A DNA stretch of 64,000 nucleotides from Alcanivorax sp. DSM 26293 (GTDB lineage: Bacteria > Pseudomonadota > Gammaproteobacteria > Pseudomonadales > Alcanivoracaceae). Location of the stretch: positions 235,965 to 299,964 of the forward strand of contig NZ_FNUM01000006.1 in assembly GCF_900107995.1 (NCBI RefSeq), in the 5' to 3' direction. Made by a program: the position numbers and the translations under genes. A model generated the notes under the pieces. It made no database searches, was not told the DNA's origin, and was given only the letters and a program-made list of their open reading frames with translations. This document shows, piece after piece, positions 1 to 10,444 of the stretch. How positions within the stretch are numbered: position 1 is the first letter of the stretch; every line of letters starts with the position of its first letter.

Positions 1-190
1 GGAGGGCACTCTGCAGGGCTGGCAGTCCGGCGGTGAGGGCTATCAGCAGCTGCAAGGCACCTTGCAGAAGCTGAACCGTCTCCTGAATGAAGCGGAGCCA
101 TTGCTGGATACCCTGAACCGGCAACCCAACGCCCTGATCTTCCAGCGCCAACCGGCCCCCGACCCGCAACCCAGAGGCCCCCGCCAATGA
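1..190 (+). CDS. pqiB: PqiB-type MCE-domain protein, C-terminal end only (partial)
   Basis: The frame starting at base 2 is open from the window edge to a TGA at 188-190 and encodes about 62 residues. It ends in a helical stretch followed by LDTLNRQPNALIFQR and a Pro/Arg-rich tail, typical of the C-terminus of PqiB, the multi-MCE periplasmic lipid-transport protein. The stop overlaps the start of the next gene (ATGA), and that gene is the PqiC lipoprotein partner, which supports the call. Only the tail is visible, so MCE domains and the N-terminal anchor cannot be checked. Confidence 0.7.
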   Translation, partial: EGTLQGWQSGGEGYQQLQGTLQKLNRLLNEAEPLLDTLNRQPNALIFQRQPAPDPQPRGPRQ

Positions 191-714
191 AATCTGTCCT
201 CATTCCCGGCCTGCTGGCCGCCCTGATGACGTTGCTGAGTGCCTGCAGCCAGACCCCTCCGGCACCGGCGCCGGATTACCTGCTACCGGGCGCCAGCCAC
301 AGTGGCCACACCCCGCTGCGGATTCACGTGACCCTGGCCAGCTACCTGGACCAGGGCGGCATTGTGTTGCAACTGAGCGATACCGAGCTGCACGTGGCTC
401 GCCAGCACCGCTGGGCAGAACCGCTGGGCTCACAATTGCAGCGGGCACTGGCGGCCACCCTGGCAAGCCAGGCAACACTCCCGGAACAGGGAAAACTGGC
501 ACTACAAATCAGCCGCTTTCAGGGCGTGCAGAACGCTGAAGGGGATGTGGCCAGGATCACCGGCACCTGGCAGTTCACGTCAGACGCGCAAAGCCGAAAG
601 GGCCCCATAGAGTGGCAGGGACCCATTAATGGCGAGGGCTATGCGCCACTGGTTGAAGCCCTGGATCAGGGGTGGCAGGACGTCGGGCAGGCCATCGCCC
701 AGGCCCTGAAATAA
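187..714 (+). CDS. pqiC: PqiC-family lipoprotein (ABC-type transport auxiliary, DUF330)
   Basis: 175 residues. The N-terminal signal ends in the lipobox LLSAC, giving lipidation at Cys20, so this should be an outer-membrane lipoprotein facing the periplasm. In the Pqi system PqiC forms an outer-membrane ring that receives the PqiB needle, and the complex moves lipids between the membranes. The body (PDYLLPG near residue 30, then a beta-rich domain to the end) fits the family and its usual length of 170-190 residues. The start overlaps the pqiB stop by four bases, indicating translational coupling. No pqiA is visible because the window begins inside pqiB. Confidence 0.8.
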   Translation: MKSVLIPGLLAALMTLLSACSQTPPAPAPDYLLPGASHSGHTPLRIHVTLASYLDQGGIVLQLSDTELHVARQHRWAEPLGSQLQRALAATLASQATLPEQGKLALQISRFQGVQNAEGDVARITGTWQFTSDAQSRKGPIEWQGPINGEGYAPLVEALDQGWQDVGQAIAQALK

Positions 715-749
715 GGCGCCACACGGTATCGCAAGGGCCCGATTGGTTT

Positions 750-869
750 TGTAGGAGCGCCGCTTGAGGCGCGAACAGCATTAGAAGCGAGTCAAGAGGT
801 TAGAGTTTCGAAAATCGTTTCGTCCCTCGTAACTCGACCCTTTTCGCGCCTCAAGCGGCGCTCCTACAG
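750..869. repeat. REP-like inverted repeat with nested inner repeat
   Basis: Outer arms GTAGGAGCGCCGCTTGAGGC (from 751) and its reverse complement (843-868) enclose an inner segment with GCGAGTC..GAGTTTCGAAAA and TCGTAACTCG. This combines two of the dispersed repeat families in the window. It lies between the convergent pqiC and hemY genes. Confidence 0.85.
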
Positions 870-870
870 C

Positions 871-907
871 AAAAAGGCCGCAACCGGATTCCCCGGCGCG
901 GCCTTTT
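871..907 (-). terminator. Rho-independent terminator of the hem operon
   Basis: Arms AAAAGGCCGC (872-881) and GCGGCCTTTT (898-907) flank a GC-rich loop. Read on the minus strand the hairpin ends in a T-run and lies 24 bases after the hemY stop. The A/T arms would let it work in both directions, serving pqiC as well. Confidence 0.8.
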
Positions 908-930
908 GATTTTCGTTTTCCAATACCGCT

Positions 931-2160
931 CTATAGCGACTTCTCCGGCATCGGCAACGCGGGCAACTGCCCTTCCAGTTGCTGCAAGCGCCGCTCGAAC
1001 GCTTTCTGCGCCTTGCTGGAATCTCCCAGCGCCTGATACAAGCGCGACAGCTCAGCCAGCGCTGTGGCGCTCTGACTGGAGTTGGCGGCCGCTTCAAAGA
1101 AGCCTTGGGCCTTGCCCCACAGGCGCGCCTTCAGCGCCACCCGGCCAGCCGTAATCAGCACCGCCGCATTGCCAGGACGTTCCGCCAGCCAGCCTTCCAG
1201 CACCTGTAGCAGGTCATCCGGAGAAATATCGTCGATGGCCTCCAGCACCGGCGGCAGACGATCATCCCATTCCCGGGAAAGGTGTTCCCGCACCAGATTC
1301 AGAGCCCCTTTGCCGCCACCCAGCTGTGCCAGAAAACCGGCATAGCGGGCCACCATGGCCGGGTCATTTTTCAAATGCACCGGCACATCTTTCCACAGCT
1401 TGCGCAGCTCTTCGCGGCGGCCATCCGCATCGTTAAACCCGGGCTTGCGCGCGGTTTCCTGCAACAGCGCCAACCAGGCCCGACGCTCACGTCGGGATTC
1501 CTTGCCCTCACCGAAGGCACGCTTGAGCCGCGGCATCAGGGCGCACAGGGCCGGCCAGTCCTTCTGGCTTTCCAGCACCTCCGCATAGGTACGCAGGATA
1601 CGCTTGTTTCGCGGCGCCAGGTCCGCCAGCACCTTCAGTTCCTGGCGGGCCTGCTCCGGGTAACCATCGTCCAGGGCGAAACGGGCCTTCATCAGCCCGG
1701 CCACCAACTGACCGCGACGATCACTGCTGGCGTTTTCCAGATAGCGCTGACTGGCCTCCACGTTCTCCTGCTCCTGGGCCGCTTCCGCCGCCAGCAACCA
1801 GGCCAGCAACGGCCAGTCGCCGTCTTCACCGGCGGCTACCAGCAGGCGCTCGGCCTTTTCCTGTTCACCATCCACCAGTTGCAGAAAACCACTGCGCAGA
1901 CGTCGGGCCGCCACCGCTTTTTTCCAGCGACGGGTGGCACGCACCGGCTCCAGGGCATTCCAGGCAGCATTGCCGAGCAGGGTCAGAATGACAATGGCCA
2001 CCGCCGTCAGCAGCGCGGCCAGCACCACGAAGCCCAGGGTGGTATCCATGGAAAAATCATCGCGGATCACCAGCACATAGCCGGAGTCCGCCGCCATCCA
2101 GCGCCCCAGCGCCAGAGCGGCAACCAGGGCGATGACGATCAGCAGGGCGACTTTTTTCAT
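931..2160 (-). CDS. hemY: HemY-type TPR inner-membrane protein of the heme biosynthesis operon
   Basis: 409 residues. Two N-terminal membrane segments (about 3-20 and 42-65) are followed by a helical TPR-rich region such as PEQARQELKVLADLAPRNK and LSRLYQALGDSSKAQKAFERR. This is the proteobacterial HemY/HemYx family of the hemCDXY operon. It is not the FAD-dependent protoporphyrinogen oxidase also called HemY. The role in tetrapyrrole synthesis is inferred from operon conservation; a scaffold function in the inner membrane has been suggested. The start overlaps the hemX stop by four bases. Confidence 0.85.
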   Translation of the reverse strand: MKKVALLIVIALVAALALGRWMAADSGYVLVIRDDFSMDTTLGFVVLAALLTAVAIVILTLLGNAAWNALEPVRATRRWKKAVAARRLRSGFLQLVDGEQEKAERLLVAAGEDGDWPLLAWLLAAEAAQEQENVEASQRYLENASSDRRGQLVAGLMKARFALDDGYPEQARQELKVLADLAPRNKRILRTYAEVLESQKDWPALCALMPRLKRAFGEGKESRRERRAWLALLQETARKPGFNDADGRREELRKLWKDVPVHLKNDPAMVARYAGFLAQLGGGKGALNLVREHLSREWDDRLPPVLEAIDDISPDDLLQVLEGWLAERPGNAAVLITAGRVALKARLWGKAQGFFEAAANSSQSATALAELSRLYQALGDSSKAQKAFERRLQQLEGQLPALPMPEKSL

Positions 2161-3122
2161 GCACCGCCCTCCTTGCGTTTCAGTTCTTCAATGGCGGCCA
2201 GCCCCGCACCGATTTCCGGCAGCGCCTGGGCCACATTGCCGCCACCCAGTTCTTGCAGGGCCTTGCGCATCTGCGCCGCCCGCGGCTCATCTTCACGGAA
2301 CCACTGGGCCAGCGTGGAGCGCGCCGTATCCAGGGCCTGCTGATAGGCCTTGGCCCGGCCCTGCATCAGGGCCAGTTGCGCTTGCTGCAGGCTACCGTCC
2401 AGCGTCAGTCGCACCAGGGACGCCTGCTCCGCGGACAACGGCAGCGGCACCGCACCATCATGATGGCGCACATTCACGGGGAGCCGGTCGAGCACATCCT
2501 GCCACCAGGGCTGGCTCACTTCCGGCATGTCGCGCTCGGGGGGAGCTTCTTCCACCGGCACCGCCAGCTCGGCGACGATCTGACGCAGGGCGCCCAGGCG
2601 CAGCACCATGCCCTGTACGTCCACCTGGCCGGCGCCACTGAGCTTTTCCATATCCATGGCCAGCGCCTGACGGGCCGGCAATACCTTGGGATCATCCAGA
2701 CGTGCCAGGGTCTCATCGGCGGCTTTCAGCAAACGCCGCGCCGCAGACGCGTCCTGGGTCAGCAGCAGGCGCTGACTGGCCAGGCTGGCCAGCGCCCGCG
2801 CCTCATTGACCAGCCACAGGGTCTGGCCTCCGCTCTGCATGTCGGCCAGCACCGCCCGATCCTTGACCATGCGGGCGGCCAACTCCGCCTGCTTTTTCTC
2901 GAAGGAGGACAACGCACCCTGAACGTCGCTGCGCTGACTGGCCATGGCGGCTTTCAATTCGCTGATCTGACCGGCAAGACCGGCCTTTTCTTTCTGCATC
3001 TGCTGGAATTGCTGCCAGCCCCACCAGCCACCGGCCCCCAGGGCCGCCAGAACCACCAACACCACCAGTACTACCCAGACGCTCTTGCCTGTCTGGCGGG
3101 AATAAAGACGTTCCTGCGTCAT
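2157..3122 (-). CDS. hemX: HemX-family membrane-anchored protein
   Basis: 321 residues. A short basic N-terminus (ETLYSRQTGK-like) precedes one membrane anchor around residues 15-37. A coiled-coil follows (about 38-95, rich in Gln, Lys and Glu), then a periplasmic helical domain. This matches the HemX family, often mis-annotated as uroporphyrinogen-III C-methyltransferase. No methyltransferase motifs are visible here, so that activity is not supported. It is translationally coupled to hemY. A 316-base gap separates it from hemD upstream, larger than usual for this operon. Confidence 0.85.
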   Translation of the reverse strand: MTQERLYSRQTGKSVWVVLVVLVVLAALGAGGWWGWQQFQQMQKEKAGLAGQISELKAAMASQRSDVQGALSSFEKKQAELAARMVKDRAVLADMQSGGQTLWLVNEARALASLASQRLLLTQDASAARRLLKAADETLARLDDPKVLPARQALAMDMEKLSGAGQVDVQGMVLRLGALRQIVAELAVPVEEAPPERDMPEVSQPWWQDVLDRLPVNVRHHDGAVPLPLSAEQASLVRLTLDGSLQQAQLALMQGRAKAYQQALDTARSTLAQWFREDEPRAAQMRKALQELGGGNVAQALPEIGAGLAAIEELKRKEGGA

Positions 3123-3438
3123 GTCAGCTCCATGTTCTGATTATCTGGCACCCCCGAACGGGCGATCCGTAAAGCCTATTTAGGATCTATCCGCGGCTGC
3201 GTTGCCAGCCGCCGGCAAGGGCACGGGCTTGTGCAGGACAACATCACCGCACAATCCGACTCATGTACCCGATCAAACAACGAATTCCGGCGCGACGGCA
3301 TATAGATCTTAAATAAGCTCTCAGCGAAAACCTTAATTGGGGCTGCGCTGAGTGTCCATTAAACAATGTAATAGGGAAGGCAAACAGGGCATCAAATCGC
3401 TACCTTTGCCTGGAGAGGGACACCGTTATGCATGGACG
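3123..3438. other. Intergenic gap between hemX and hemD
   Basis: 316 bases without a convincing gene. The middle is AT-richer than its surroundings. A short dyad CTCAGCG...CGCTGAG lies around 3320-3350 and could be a weak hairpin. No repeat of the dispersed families and no clear promoter consensus was found. The gap implies that hemXY may have its own promoter. Confidence 0.5.
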
Positions 3439-4137
3439 TCACATGGAAGGCAGCGCTGCCAGCATATCCTCATCGTGGGCGCTCGCCGCCACTCGCAATG
3501 GCCCGCCATGTTGCGCACGGACAGGTGTGGCCACCCGCTCTCCGGCGGCCACGACACCCACCGCAGAGGGGATGTGTCCGCTGATTGCCTGCCAGCTTTC
3601 CACGCTGGTGACCATGACCCAGTCGCATCCCTCGGGGCAATGGAAAGCGGTGCTGGGCACGCGACGGTAAAACGGCAGGGATACAACCTCGGCACCGCGC
3701 TCGGCAAGGGTCTTCGCCAACAGTTCCCGGCCGCTTTCTCCACGGCACAGCAACACTTTCTTTTCAGCCAGTTGCTGCAGGCAAGGCAGCGCCAGCACCG
3801 CTTCGGAATTGAACCCGCCATCCGGCACCGTCGGTTGCAGATGCCAACGGGAAATCTCTGCCGCCGTGGCCTTGCCCACCGCCAGCCAGTGAAGCCCCAC
3901 CGGCCACTGTGGCCAGATATCCGCCATGGCGGTCAGAGCCAGGCGCGCAGCATTACTGCTGGCAAAGAAAACCGCATGAAACAGGTCCAGATCCATGAGT
4001 ACCCGGCGGCTGGCATCGCTGACCGGCAACGGCTCGATATGCAGGGCCGGGCTGTGCAGAGGCCGATGGCCAGCCCGGCTCAGGGCATCCATTAACGCCT
4101 GCTGCTGGCCCCGGGGACGGGTAATCAGCACCTGCAT
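3439..4137 (-). CDS. hemD: Uroporphyrinogen-III synthase
   Basis: 232 residues, slightly shorter than the usual 245-260. It begins MQVLITRPRGQQQ, the typical HemD start, and has an FFASSNAARLAL segment and the late MVTSVESWQAI motif of the second domain. The enzyme cyclises hydroxymethylbilane with inversion of ring D to give uroporphyrinogen III. Sequence conservation in this family is low, so position matters: it follows hemC with a 5-base gap, as in the standard hemCD arrangement. Confidence 0.9.
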   Translation of the reverse strand: MQVLITRPRGQQQALMDALSRAGHRPLHSPALHIEPLPVSDASRRVLMDLDLFHAVFFASSNAARLALTAMADIWPQWPVGLHWLAVGKATAAEISRWHLQPTVPDGGFNSEAVLALPCLQQLAEKKVLLCRGESGRELLAKTLAERGAEVVSLPFYRRVPSTAFHCPEGCDWVMVTSVESWQAISGHIPSAVGVVAAGERVATPVRAQHGGPLRVAASAHDEDMLAALPSM

Positions 4138-4142
4138 GGCCG

Positions 4143-5075
4143 TTAGCTCCGCTCGTAGAGCGCCTTGAGGATCTCGTCCGCGCCCTGGGCCAGCAGTTGC
4201 TCGGCAATCTCCACGCCCAGCTCCGCGCCGCGCTCACGGGGAGCACGACCTTCCGCGCGCAACACCTGCTTGCCGTTTTCTTCGGCAACCAGGCCGCGCA
4301 GCCATAGCTGTCCATCTTCCAGCAGGGCAAAACCGGCGATGGGCACCTGACAACCGCCCTCCAGGCGCCGGTTCATGGCGCGCTCCGCCACCACCCGATC
4401 CCAGGTATCCCGGTCACTGAGGGGGCTGAGCAGTTCGATGGTGCGGGCGTCACCATCGCGGCATTCGATACCCACTGCGCCCTGGCCCACCGCCGGCAAG
4501 GATTCTTCCGGCGGCATTTCGTAGCGGATCCGCTCGTGCATCTCCAGACGCTTGAGGCCGGCAGCCGCCAGGATAATGGCATCAAACTCCCCGGCATCCA
4601 GCTTGCCCAGCCGGGTCTGCACATTCCCGCGCAGGCTTTTTACCACCAGATCCGGACGATTGGCCTGCACCTGGGCCTGACGGCGCAGGCTGGACGTGCC
4701 GACGCAGGCCCCCTGGGGCAGCGCCGACAGGCTGTCGTGATGATTGGAGACGAAGGCATCGCGGGGATCTTCCCGCTCGCAGATCACCGGCAGCGCAAAG
4801 CCTTCCGGCAATTCCATGGGCACATCCTTCATGGAATGCACGGCAATATCCGCACGACCGTCCATGATGGCCTCTTCCAATTCCTTCACGAACAGGCCCT
4901 TGCCACCGATTTTTGCCAGCGGGGTATCAAGAATCTTGTCCCCCTGGGTCTTGATTCGCACCAGCTCCACACTCAGGCCTTCGTGCAGACTTTCCAGACG
5001 CTGCTGAACGTATTCCGCCTGCCAGATGGCAAGCGGGCTGGAACGGGTGGCGATACGCAAGACTTCGCGGGACAT
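4143..5075 (-). CDS. hemC: Hydroxymethylbilane synthase (porphobilinogen deaminase)
   Basis: 310 residues, the normal family length. It starts with [20 protein letters not shown] and carries [17 protein letters not shown] and [10 protein letters not shown]. The dipyrromethane-binding cysteine is in [12 protein letters not shown]. The enzyme joins four porphobilinogens into hydroxymethylbilane in the cytoplasm. It heads the hem genes, downstream of algR, with a small lipoprotein gene between; the same algR-hemC neighbourhood is known in Pseudomonas. Confidence 0.96.
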   Translation of the reverse strand: MSREVLRIATRSSPLAIWQAEYVQQRLESLHEGLSVELVRIKTQGDKILDTPLAKIGGKGLFVKELEEAIMDGRADIAVHSMKDVPMELPEGFALPVICEREDPRDAFVSNHHDSLSALPQGACVGTSSLRRQAQVQANRPDLVVKSLRGNVQTRLGKLDAGEFDAIILAAAGLKRLEMHERIRYEMPPEESLPAVGQGAVGIECRDGDARTIELLSPLSDRDTWDRVVAERAMNRRLEGGCQVPIAGFALLEDGQLWLRGLVAEENGKQVLRAEGRAPRERGAELGVEIAEQLLAQGADEILKALYERS

Positions 5076-5133
5076 GGGGGATCCTGTGATTCTGAAATGA
5101 GGAGGACAGTTTACAGGAAGAGACGCTCATACC

Positions 5134-5171
5134 GTAGGAGCCATGTTCGCCATGGCGAGCATGGCTCCTAC
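5134..5171. repeat. Short REP-like palindrome
   Basis: GTAGGAGCCATG and its complement CATGGCTCCTAC flank TTCGCCATGGCGAG, making one near-perfect 38-base palindrome. It belongs to the GTAGGAGC family and lies between the hemC start and the TRL-like gene stop. Confidence 0.8.
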
Positions 5172-5189
5172 AAATTCAAAGGGGAGGAA

Positions 5190-5501
5190 TCAGTTGCCGT
5201 AAACCACCACGGTAAACTCCGCCAACACCCCGAAGAAATTCTGGGACTCATAATCCACGTGGTGGATCTCGGTGATGCCCCCGTTGCGGGCAGCGGTCTG
5301 GATGCTGGCATCGCCGGAGGCGATGATGCCGAGAATGGAACGGGCACTGGCTCGGCCGACCCGGGTGGCTTTTTCCGTGGACGCGGTGGCAGTCAGGGGC
5401 GCTTTCACATTCCCGTATAACAGACCGGTCACCGGCATGGCGGACGAGGCACAACCACTCAGTGCGACAGCACCGACCAGCAGAAGAAGAAGCTTTTTCA
5501 T
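5190..5501 (-). CDS. TRL-like small lipoprotein
   Basis: 103 residues from the ATG at 5501, chosen because AGGAAA lies just upstream and the signal peptide starts there. The lipobox LSGC places the lipidated cysteine at residue 17. The mature part (TGLLYGNVKAPLTA, GRASARSILGIIASGDASI, GGITEIHHVDYES) matches the TRL-like family of small secreted proteins, first noted near tRNA-Leu in enteric bacteria. The function is unknown. It sits alone between algR and hemC. Confidence 0.7.
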   Translation of the reverse strand: MKKLLLLLVGAVALSGCASSAMPVTGLLYGNVKAPLTATASTEKATRVGRASARSILGIIASGDASIQTAARNGGITEIHHVDYESQNFFGVLAEFTVVVYGN

Positions 5502-5584
5502 GGCAGATTTCCTGTTCTTGTTATTAATGATTGGCACATCTTCAGGGGCTCAAGGCTAGCACGCCCACCCCCCTCTGTTAACGC

Positions 5585-6325
5585 TTACAGATTCTGCAAC
5601 ACCCGGCGCAAACCTGCCACATGACGGCGGCTGACGGTCAGCCGTTCATCGATACCACGCAGACGTACCTGGTGGTGGCCGGCGGTGGCCATTTCCATCC
5701 CCTCGATAAACTTCAACGCCACCAGGGCATTGCGGTGTATACGCACAAACTGGTCACCAAATTCCGTTTCCAGCTCCTTGAGGGTTTCATCGATCAACAC
5801 CTCACCTTCTCCGGAGCAGACGGTGACGTATTTCTGGTCGGCCAGGAAGTAGCGCACCTCATCCACCGGCACCAGTTCCAGCCCGCGATGGGTCCGGGCA
5901 CTGATATGTCCACGGCGGCGGGGTTTTTCCTCACTGACTTCCCTGCCGATTTCCGCCAGCTGCACCCGGTTCAAGGTACGGGCCTTGCCCAGGGCCGTTT
6001 CCAGGTCCCCGGCGCTGACCGGTTTCAGCAAATAGTCCACCGCATGGACCTTGAAGGCCTGCAGGGCATGCTCATCATAGGCCGTGCAGAAAATCAGCGC
6101 CGGCGGATTATCCATCTTGCTGAGATGCTCGGCGGCTTCCATACCATCCATTTCCGGCATGCGAATATCCATCAGGATCACATCCGGCCTGGTGGCCTGG
6201 GCCTGCTCAATGGCTTCCCGGCCGTTAGCCGCTTCTGCCACCACTTCAACCCCGTCGGTCTTTTCCACCAGCCGCTTGAGCCGGTCCCGCGCCAGTTGTT
6301 CGTCGTCGCACACAAGCACCCGCAT
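5585..6325 (-). CDS. algR: LytTR-family response regulator, AlgR-like
   Basis: 246 residues from the inner ATG at 6325. AAGGA lies 8 bases upstream of it, whereas the upstream in-frame ATG at 6334 directly abuts the same ribosome site. An N-terminal receiver domain has the acidic pair (VCDDEQ) and phospho-acceptor Asp in VILMDIRMPEMDG. A C-terminal LytTR DNA-binding domain follows (RYFLADQKYVTV, FVRIHRNALVA, VSRRHVAGLR). It is paired with the sensor just upstream. In Pseudomonas AlgR controls alginate, type IV pili and other genes; its targets here are unknown. Confidence 0.9.
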   Translation of the reverse strand: MRVLVCDDEQLARDRLKRLVEKTDGVEVVAEAANGREAIEQAQATRPDVILMDIRMPEMDGMEAAEHLSKMDNPPALIFCTAYDEHALQAFKVHAVDYLLKPVSAGDLETALGKARTLNRVQLAEIGREVSEEKPRRRGHISARTHRGLELVPVDEVRYFLADQKYVTVCSGEGEVLIDETLKELETEFGDQFVRIHRNALVALKFIEGMEMATAGHHQVRLRGIDERLTVSRRHVAGLRRVLQNL

Positions 6326-6340
6326 AATTCCCATCCTTTT

Positions 6341-7378
6341 TTATTGCAGCGGATATCGAATTTCGATCTCGTATTCTTTTTGTTGCGGCCGTGACTCCAC
6401 CGCCACCTCGTCACCATACAATGCTTCCAGCCGGTGACGAATGTTCTCCAGCGCCATACGGTTACCCTGGTGATGCCCCCCGCCTTCCGGTTTGGGGTTA
6501 CTCACCGAGAGCACCAAGTCGCCATTTTCTGCCAGCGCCCGGATTGTCACCACGCCGCCGGCGGTTAATGGCTGTATGCCATGATAAATGGCATTTTCGA
6601 GCAAGGGTTGCAAGGTTAACAGCGGAATCATCACGGTTTTTGCTTCCACGCGAATGTCCCACTCCACCTGCAACCGCTCGCCCATGCGCAATTGTTCAAT
6701 ATGAATGTAGCGCCGGCACAGCTCCAGTTCTTCTTCCAGCGTCGCCTCATTGCCGATATTTTTCAGGCTGGCACGGAACAGCACCGACAGGTCTTCCACC
6801 ACCTTTTCGGCGGCGTCCGGGTCCACCGCGATCAGGCTGGCAATAATGTTCATGGAATTAAACAGGAAATGCGGGCGGATACGCGACTGCAAGGCTTGGA
6901 TGCGCGCCTGCAATTCTGCCTGCCCCTTTTGCCGCAACTGCTCCTGCACATAGAAATAGCGCATGACCAGGCCGGCAATAATCGCGGCAATCAGGCCATT
7001 AACGGCAATTTCCCAGGACCACAATGTGCCCGGTACAAGACTTCCTGTGACCCAGCCCATGACCAAAGTCGCCACCACACTGAATACCAGGGTGTCGATC
7101 ACCACCAGCAACACCACGGCCACCGCCGCCCACGCCGGCGCCAGCCGATTCAGACGGGACCGCAACTGGCAGACCAGTGCCGCCGAGGTCAGCCCCACCC
7201 ATTGCACAAACAGGGAGGTAATCGCCAGCCGGCCCATGCTGAAATCGCTGTAGTACGTGGCCACCAGGTTGATCACCAGGGCCATCAGCTCGGCTACCAC
7301 CACCACCACCAGCACCGCACGGGTGCTGCACAGGTCGGGCAGGAAACTGGAGTTGGGCTGGTCGTCCGTGGCCGCCAT
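6341..7378 (-). CDS. algZ: Sensor histidine kinase of the LytS/AlgZ (FimS) type
   Basis: 345 residues. About four hydrophobic segments in the first 140 residues are followed by a coiled linker (EQLRQKGQAELQARIQAL). The His_kinase domain has its phospho-acceptor in RPHFLFNSMNIIASLI and an ATPase region with LQPLLENAIYHGI. This is the unorthodox kinase family that pairs with LytTR regulators. The gene ends 15 bases before the algR start, so the two form an operon. argH is divergent, as in Pseudomonas. Confidence 0.9.
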   Translation of the reverse strand: MAATDDQPNSSFLPDLCSTRAVLVVVVVAELMALVINLVATYYSDFSMGRLAITSLFVQWVGLTSAALVCQLRSRLNRLAPAWAAVAVVLLVVIDTLVFSVVATLVMGWVTGSLVPGTLWSWEIAVNGLIAAIIAGLVMRYFYVQEQLRQKGQAELQARIQALQSRIRPHFLFNSMNIIASLIAVDPDAAEKVVEDLSVLFRASLKNIGNEATLEEELELCRRYIHIEQLRMGERLQVEWDIRVEAKTVMIPLLTLQPLLENAIYHGIQPLTAGGVVTIRALAENGDLVLSVSNPKPEGGGHHQGNRMALENIRHRLEALYGDEVAVESRPQQKEYEIEIRYPLQ

Positions 7379-7570
7379 CGTGGCTCCCGTCAGTAAAAAT
7401 CACTAGTTACAGGCAGTTATACCTCAAGCCGTCAGATCACCCAAGTAATACCCGCAGGCTACGTCGAGTATGCCAGGAGTGATTCAGCGGCTCCCTGATG
7501 TTCAGGGGGGCCCCGGTCCCTGCTATACTGCGCGCCTCGCAAATCCGGCTTTATGCATGGGAACCGTACG

Positions 7571-8971
7571 ATGACCGACAAGCAGCAGAACAAACTCTGG
7601 GGCGGCCGCTTCAGCGAATCCACCGACCAGTTCGTGCAGGAATTCACCGCCAGCGTGAATTTCGACCGACGCATGTACCGTCAGGACATCTTCGGCTCCC
7701 AGGCCCACGCCACCATGCTGGCGGAGGTAGGCGTGCTCACCAAGGAAGAGCGCGACGCCATCATCAATGGCCTGGCGGAAATCCAGAAAGAGATCGAAGC
7801 CGGCGAATTCCAGTGGTCCGTTGCCCTGGAAGACGTGCACATGAACATTGAAGCGCGGCTCACCGACAAGATCGGCATCACCGGCAAGAAACTGCACACC
7901 GGCCGCTCCCGGAACGACCAGGTGGCCACCGATATCCGCCTGTGGCTGCGTGACGAGATGCTGATTCTGGAAGAACAGTATCTGCACCTGATGACCGGTC
8001 TGCTGGACCTGGCCGAGCGCGAAGCGGCCACCATCATGCCCGGTTTCACCCACCTGCAGACCGCCCAGCCGGTGACCTTCGGGCACCATCTGCTGGCCTG
8101 GTTCGAAATGCTCAAGCGTGACCGCGAGCGGTTGCTGGACTGCAAGAAGCGGGTCAACCGCATGCCCCTGGGCGCCGCGGCACTGGCCGGCACCACCTAC
8201 CCGATCAACCGGGAGCGCACCTGCGAGTTGCTGGGCTTTGACGGCATCTGCGAAAACTCCCTGGACGCGGTGAGCGACCGGGACTTCGCCATCGAATTCT
8301 GCGCCCTGGCCGCCCTGACCATGACCCACCTGTCACGGATCAGCGAAGAGCTGGTGCTGTGGACCAGCGCCCAGTTCAACTTCATCAATCTGCCCGACCG
8401 CTTCTGTACCGGCAGCTCCATCATGCCGCAGAAGAAGAACCCGGATGTGCCGGAACTGGTTCGCGGCAAGACCGGTCGCGTGAATGGTCATCTGATCAGC
8501 CTGCTGACCCTGATGAAGAGCCAGCCGCTGGCCTACAACAAGGACAACCAGGAAGATAAAGAACCGCTCTACGACGCCGTGGACACTCTCAAGGGCAGCC
8601 TGCGCGCCTTTGGCGACATGGTGCCGGCCCTGGAACCCAACCGGGAAGTGATGCGCGAAGCGGCCCGCCGTGGCTTCGCCACCGCTACCGATCTGGCCGA
8701 CTACCTGGTACGCAAGGGCATTGCCTTCCGCGATTCCCACGAAATTGTCGGCAAGGCCGTGGCCTATGGGGTAGAGAAGAAGAAAGACCTGAGCGACATG
8801 TCCCTGTCCGAACTCAAGCAGTTCAGCGACCAGATCGAGGACGACGTGTTTGACGTGCTCACCCTGGAAGGCTCGGTCAGTGCCCGCAACCATATCGGGG
8901 GTACCGCCCCGGACCAGGTGCGCGCCGCAGTTGCCCGTGCCCGTGAAGCGCTGGACAATACCGGCAACTGA
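7571..8971 (+). CDS. argH: Argininosuccinate lyase
   Basis: 466 residues from the ATG at 7571, preceded by GGGAAC; the upstream in-frame ATG at 7553 adds six residues without homology. Family motifs are present: KLWGGRF near the start, [28 protein letters not shown] and the mobile signature loop [12 protein letters not shown] with the catalytic serine. It cleaves argininosuccinate to arginine and fumarate, the last step of arginine synthesis. It is divergent from algZ. Confidence 0.97.
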   Translation: MTDKQQNKLWGGRFSESTDQFVQEFTASVNFDRRMYRQDIFGSQAHATMLAEVGVLTKEERDAIINGLAEIQKEIEAGEFQWSVALEDVHMNIEARLTDKIGITGKKLHTGRSRNDQVATDIRLWLRDEMLILEEQYLHLMTGLLDLAEREAATIMPGFTHLQTAQPVTFGHHLLAWFEMLKRDRERLLDCKKRVNRMPLGAAALAGTTYPINRERTCELLGFDGICENSLDAVSDRDFAIEFCALAALTMTHLSRISEELVLWTSAQFNFINLPDRFCTGSSIMPQKKNPDVPELVRGKTGRVNGHLISLLTLMKSQPLAYNKDNQEDKEPLYDAVDTLKGSLRAFGDMVPALEPNREVMREAARRGFATATDLADYLVRKGIAFRDSHEIVGKAVAYGVEKKKDLSDMSLSELKQFSDQIEDDVFDVLTLEGSVSARNHIGGTAPDQVRAAVARAREALDNTGN

Positions 8972-9028
8972 TCAACGTCGGGCGGAAAGCACGCCGCGAT
9001 CCGCCTTCGCACGCACACTCGGAGCTTG

Positions 9029-9196
9029 ATGATGCGCATCATCGCCCTGCTATTTGTCGTTCTGCTGGCCGGCTGCGGCCAGAAAGGTCCGCTTTACTTC
9101 GCCCCTGAAGAACCCGCCGCCGAGCCGGTCGCGACTCAGGACGACAACACCGACCAACCCGCCGTATCCGACCAGGATGACGGGGAACAGGAATAA
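9029..9196 (+). CDS. lptM: Small LptM/LppL-type lipoprotein
   Basis: 55 residues, too short for most ORF calls. The signal peptide ends in LLAGCGQKGPLY, the hallmark lipobox and following motif of the small lipoprotein upstream of lysA in gammaproteobacteria (LppL/YifL, renamed LptM because it assists LptD maturation). The tail is acidic and low in complexity. Two consecutive ATGs occur (9029, 9032); GGAG lies just upstream. It ends 2 bases before lysA, so the two are cotranscribed. Confidence 0.9.
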   Translation: MMRIIALLFVVLLAGCGQKGPLYFAPEEPAAEPVATQDDNTDQPAVSDQDDGEQE

Positions 9197-9198
9197 TC

Positions 9199-10440
<1,242 letters not shown>

Positions 10441-10444
10441 GCCC

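Noticed and set aside
931..2160. HemY as protoporphyrinogen oxidase
   Set aside because: It has no FAD-binding GxGxxG motif; it is TPR-rich with two N-terminal membrane segments.
2157..3122. HemX as uroporphyrinogen-III C-methyltransferase
   Set aside because: The protein is a single-pass coiled-coil protein without SAM-binding motifs.
1282..3140. Two long plus-strand frames opposite hemY and hemX
   Set aside because: They are antisense shadows without ribosome sites or motifs; the hem genes are strongly supported.
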